Assembly: GCA_036796555.1 (NCBI GenBank)
Contig: DAIRCS010000069.1
Span: 1 to 16,149 of the forward strand
DNA from: JAJXWB01 sp036796555
Lineage (GTDB): Bacteria; Pseudomonadota; Alphaproteobacteria; Rhizobiales; Beijerinckiaceae
Reading direction: 5' to 3'
DNA length: 16,149 nt
The translations under genes were made by a program, and so were the position numbers. Each line of letters opens with the position of its first letter. Position 1 is the stretch's first letter. Shown here one piece after another: positions 14,166-16,149 of the stretch. Under the pieces are notes generated by a model, which was not told where the DNA came from, searched no databases, and saw nothing but the letters and a program-made list of their open reading frames with translations.

Positions 14166-15172
14166 TGGAAAGCCTCGACCTCGCCTTTCTCTGGGCCGCC
14201 ATCATCGCCTTCGCCGTCCTGCTCTACACGCTGCTCGACGGTTTCGATCTCGGCATCGGCATGCTCTTTCCCTTCGTGCGCGACGGCGACCAGCGCGGCC
14301 GGATGCTGTCGTCGATCGCGCCGGTCTGGGACGGCAACGAGACCTGGCTCGTGCTCGGCGGCGGCGGCCTGCTCGCCGTCTTTCCGCTCGCCTATTCCAT
14401 CATCCTGTCGGCTCTCTACGCGCCGATCATCCTCATGCTGTTGTCGCTCGTCTTCCGCGGCGTCGCCTTCGAGTTCCGGTGGCAGACGCCTCGCGCGCGA
14501 AAAATCTGGGATCGCGCCTTCGCGCTCGGCTCGCTCGGCGCGGCGGTGGCGCAGGGGCTGGCGCTCGGCGCGCTGGTGCAGGGCATTCCGGTGCAGGGCC
14601 GCGCCTACGCCGGGGGCTGGTGGGACTGGCTGACGCCTTTCAGCATACTCACCGCGCTCGGCCTCACGCTCGGCTATGCGCTGCAGGGCGCGACCTGGCT
14701 GATCATGAAGACGGACGGCCGCCTGCAGCGCCGCGCCTACGATCTCGCGACGCGGCTCGCGCCGGCGTTTCTGGCCGCCATCGGCGCGGTCAGCCTGTGG
14801 ACGGTCTTCCTCAATCCGACCTACGCCGCCAACTGGTTTTCCTGGCCGCGCATCCTGCTGGTCGCGCCCGTGCCGCTGCTGGTTGCGGCGGCGGGCTATG
14901 CGCTGATAAATGGCGTTGCGCGCGAAAAGGAGCGTTCGCCGTTTCTCGCGACGCAAGCGCTCTTCATTCTCGGCTTCGCGGGACTTGGCGTCAGCTTCTA
15001 TCCCTACATGGTGCCCAACAGCGTCACGATCTGGCAGGCGGCGGCGCCCGACGCGAGCCTCGCCTTCCTGCTCGTCGGCGCCGCGCCGCTGCTCGTGATG
15101 GTGCTCGGCTACACCGTCTACGCCTATTGGGTGTTCCGCGGCAAAACGCCCGTCGACCATCACGGCTATTGA
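14162..15172 (+). CDS. cioB: Cytochrome bd-type quinol oxidase subunit II
   Basis: A 336-residue hydrophobic subunit of the CydB family with about eight membrane helices. Family blocks include LLDGFDLGIGMLFPF (residues 24-38), the APVWDGNETWLVLGGGGLLAVFP block at 53-75, LSLVFRGVAFEFR, GYALQGATWLIMKT, and the C-terminal SFYPYMVPNSVTIWQAAAP block. It supports folding and assembly of the haem-bearing subunit I. The start at ATG 14162 overlaps the cioA stop by four bases, with GGGAG upstream; a second ATG immediately follows and could also be used. Its stop overlaps the next small gene by one base (TGATG), so all three are a single translationally coupled unit. Confidence 0.95.
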   Translation: MMESLDLAFLWAAIIAFAVLLYTLLDGFDLGIGMLFPFVRDGDQRGRMLSSIAPVWDGNETWLVLGGGGLLAVFPLAYSIILSALYAPIILMLLSLVFRGVAFEFRWQTPRARKIWDRAFALGSLGAAVAQGLALGALVQGIPVQGRAYAGGWWDWLTPFSILTALGLTLGYALQGATWLIMKTDGRLQRRAYDLATRLAPAFLAAIGAVSLWTVFLNPTYAANWFSWPRILLVAPVPLLVAAAGYALINGVAREKERSPFLATQALFILGFAGLGVSFYPYMVPNSVTIWQAAAPDASLAFLLVGAAPLLVMVLGYTVYAYWVFRGKTPVDHHGY

Positions 15173-15306
15173 TGCAGGAGAGCCGCGCCCCGCAAACGAA
15201 ACAGGCGCCGCTCGCGCGACGCCTGATGTGGTTTGCTCTTCTCTATATCGGCGGCGTCGCCGCCGTCGCGGCGCTCGCCTACGCGCTGCGCTTCGTCACG
15301 CGCTGA
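15172..15306 (+). CDS. DUF2474-type small bd-oxidase-associated membrane protein (CydX-like)
   Basis: A 44-residue protein with a hydrophilic N-terminus (MQESRAPQTKQAPLARR), one membrane helix at about residues 19-39 (MWFALLYIGGVAAVAALAYAL) and a short basic tail. The pattern PLxRRLxWFxLL-x-GVAA-x-A is what DUF2474 proteins encoded next to cioAB look like. Start ATG 15172 shares its A with the cioB stop. It is translated in the third step of a coupled operon, so it is probably a stoichiometric small subunit or assembly factor, functionally comparable to CydX of the E. coli enzyme. That role is inference from position and topology; the gene is short enough to be missed by automatic callers. 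Confidence 0.85.
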   Translation: MQESRAPQTKQAPLARRLMWFALLYIGGVAAVAALAYALRFVTR

Positions 15307-15310
15307 CGAT

Positions 15311-15372
15311 GCCGGCTGGAGGCGGGCGGTCCCGGATCGCGCGTCACCCGGGACCGCCGGCCTCCGGCCGGC
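15311..15372. repeat. REP palindrome, cio side of the RAYT gene
   Basis: This 62-base near-perfect palindrome has outer arms gccggctggaggc and gcctccggccggc (one mismatch) and an inner 11-base-pair stem ggcggtcccgg / ccgggaccgcc. It begins four bases after the DUF2474 stop, so it can serve as the 3' hairpin of the oxidase operon. The reverse-strand transposase stop codon (15344-15346) lies within its loop, so the right arm encodes the protein's last residues. It is in the same orientation as the copy at 15945-16010. Confidence 0.9.
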
Positions 15373-15931
15373 CCTTCTCCAAGCCGCGACGCCGAGCCGA
15401 GGAAAACGGCCACGCCTCGGGCGTCGAGCAAAGCCCCGCTTTCACAGGATTGGTCTCGATATAAGCGATCGTCTGCTCGAAATGCGCTTCATCGCGCATG
15501 AAGCGGTCAAAATAGTCACGCGCCCAAAACGGACCACGCGCGCCGTTCAGAGCATTGATGCGCGCCGCCGTATAGGTCTTCCAGCTGCGCACGATTTCCG
15601 GAAGCGAAAAGCCCACGGTCTGCTCGATCAACACATGCACATGATTTGGCATGACGCACCATGCGAGCGCGTGATATCTCGCGCCGTCAAAATGCAGCAG
15701 CGCATTTTCGACGATTTCGGCGGCGCTTTGGTCTTGTAGAGGACAGGCTCCCAGGCCTTCATCGAGAGCCTTGTCTGCAGTCCACGCGCGCCGCGCGGAA
15801 TCGTCGTTGCCGGCCGTTTGCAGGTGTCGCGGAAGACTGTCCGCGGTTCGAAAAACGATATGCTGGATCGACTCAGGCGAATCGAAGTGAGGAAGGTATC
15901 CGCGCGAATACCATCCCCTTGCTTCCGTCAT
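15344..15931 (-). CDS. REP-associated tyrosine transposase (RAYT, Y1/HUH family)
   Basis: A 195-residue single-strand-specific HUH transposase of the IS200/IS605-related RAYT clade. Landmarks: an N-terminal RGYLPHFDSPESIQHIVFR block, the HUH metal site as MPNHVHVLIE with His97 and His99, and a candidate catalytic Tyr140 in FWARDYFDRFMRDEAHF, followed by YIETNPVKAGL. RAYTs process REP palindromes as single strands and are usually single-copy domesticated genes that spread REPs rather than themselves. ATG at 15931 is chosen for its GGAG site; 16 more in-frame codons upstream (to 15979) are REP sequence. The C-terminal residues and stop are encoded by the other REP. Intact motifs suggest an active protein. 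It sits directly beyond yebC and converges with the cio operon. Confidence 0.92.
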   Translation of the reverse strand: MTEARGWYSRGYLPHFDSPESIQHIVFRTADSLPRHLQTAGNDDSARRAWTADKALDEGLGACPLQDQSAAEIVENALLHFDGARYHALAWCVMPNHVHVLIEQTVGFSLPEIVRSWKTYTAARINALNGARGPFWARDYFDRFMRDEAHFEQTIAYIETNPVKAGLCSTPEAWPFSSARRRGLEKGRPEAGGPG

Positions 15932-15944
15932 CTCGTCTCCAATT

Positions 15945-16010
15945 GCCGGCTGGAAGCCGGCGGTCCCGGCGCTCATCACGCCGCGCCGGGACCGCCGGCC
16001 TCCGGCCGGC
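15945..16010. repeat. REP palindrome, yebC side of the RAYT gene
   Basis: A 66-base palindrome with a perfect 17-base-pair inner stem (15956-15972 with 15983-15999; arms gccggcggtcccggcgc and gcgccgggaccgccggc) around a 10-base loop, plus an outer gccggctgga / tccggccggc pairing. It shares its 3' half (cgggaccgccggcctccggc and the following bases) with the 15311-15372 copy in direct orientation. It begins 13 bases upstream of the transposase start, on the side of its promoter, and ends five bases beyond the yebC stop, where it may act as the yebC terminator. Confidence 0.9.
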
Positions 16011-16015
16011 CCTGA

Positions 16016-16149
16016 TCAACCGCCCATCTTCGCCACGAGCGCGTCCGAAATCTCGAAATTCGCGTAGACGTTCTGCACGTCGTCATTCTCTTCGAGCGCG
16101 CCGACGAGCTTGAGAATTTTCTCGCCGGTCTCGTCGTCGAGCATGGTCG
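16016..16149 (-). CDS. yebC: YebC/TACO1-family protein, 3' end only
   Basis: Only the last 44 codons are in the window, read leftward to a TGA at 16016-16018. The encoded tail, with LDDETGEKILKLVGALEEN followed by DDVQNVYANFEISDALVAK, is the highly conserved C-terminus of YebC proteins, including the DDVQxVYxNFEI block. YebC is a cytoplasmic protein described as a transcriptional regulator and, more recently, as a translation factor relieving ribosome stalling on proline-rich stretches. In many bacteria yebC lies immediately upstream of ruvC on the same strand; here both are on the minus strand but about 3.4 kb apart, separated by the RAYT unit and the oxidase operon. Confidence 0.93.
   Translation of the reverse strand, partial: TMLDDETGEKILKLVGALEENDDVQNVYANFEISDALVAKMGG

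Noticed and set aside
14033..15163. 376-codon minus-strand open frame opposite cioB
   Set aside because: Antisense shadow with highly charged, repetitive composition; no motif or ribosome site supports it.
15307..16015. CRISPR array or integron based on the repeated GC-rich palindromes
   Set aside because: There are only two copies, separated by a RAYT gene, each with internal dyad symmetry; this is a REP arrangement.

Overview
The window is high-GC, densely coded bacterial DNA. The gene content and order (ruvC-ruvA-ruvB-ybgC with yebC upstream, a fused indolepyruvate ferredoxin oxidoreductase-family protein with a divergent Lrp/AsnC regulator, an OpgC-type acyltransferase, a CIO-type cytochrome bd oxidase) and the style of intergenic palindromic repeats point to an alphaproteobacterium, most likely of the Hyphomicrobiales (Rhizobiales). 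This placement is inferred from protein flavour and synteny; there is no rRNA or other marker here to prove it.

Left part (1-5824): the 3' end of a short-chain dehydrogenase is followed 11 bases later by an aminoglycoside-phosphotransferase-fold kinase, a two-gene unit of the kind found with acyl-CoA/lipid catabolism. A 343-base gap then holds at least three palindromic repeats. A very large reverse-strand gene encodes a fused 2-oxoacid (indolepyruvate-type) ferredoxin oxidoreductase, and a divergent Lrp/AsnC-family regulator lies across a 211-base control region, suggesting amino-acid-responsive control of 2-oxoacid oxidation.

Middle (5838-9395): a polytopic OpgC-family membrane acyltransferase overlaps an exported SGNH/GDSL hydrolase by 40 bases, which looks like a cell-envelope glycan modification pair. 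A strong bidirectional hairpin follows, then a reverse-strand orphan periplasmic binding protein of the branched-chain amino-acid type, and a 78-residue two-helix membrane protein ending in a UUCG-tetraloop terminator.

Right part (9397-16149): the reverse-strand Holliday-junction operon runs ruvC-ruvA-vapB-vapC-ruvB-ybgC. A complete VapBC toxin-antitoxin pair sits between ruvA and ruvB and is joined to ruvB by a 4-base start/stop overlap, so ruvB translation looks tied to the toxin gene. Divergent from ruvC is a cyanide-insensitive-type bd quinol oxidase operon: cioA, cioB and a 44-residue DUF2474-type single-helix protein, each overlapping the next. After it comes a REP-associated tyrosine transposase (RAYT) flanked by two long, same-orientation REP palindromes, one of which encodes the transposase's last residues and stop codon. 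The window ends in the 3' end of yebC, so the usual yebC-ruvC neighbourhood is interrupted by the oxidase operon and the RAYT unit. I see no CRISPR array, tRNA, rRNA, prophage or clear defence island. The most interesting items are the vapBC insertion in the ruv operon and the REP/RAYT unit.
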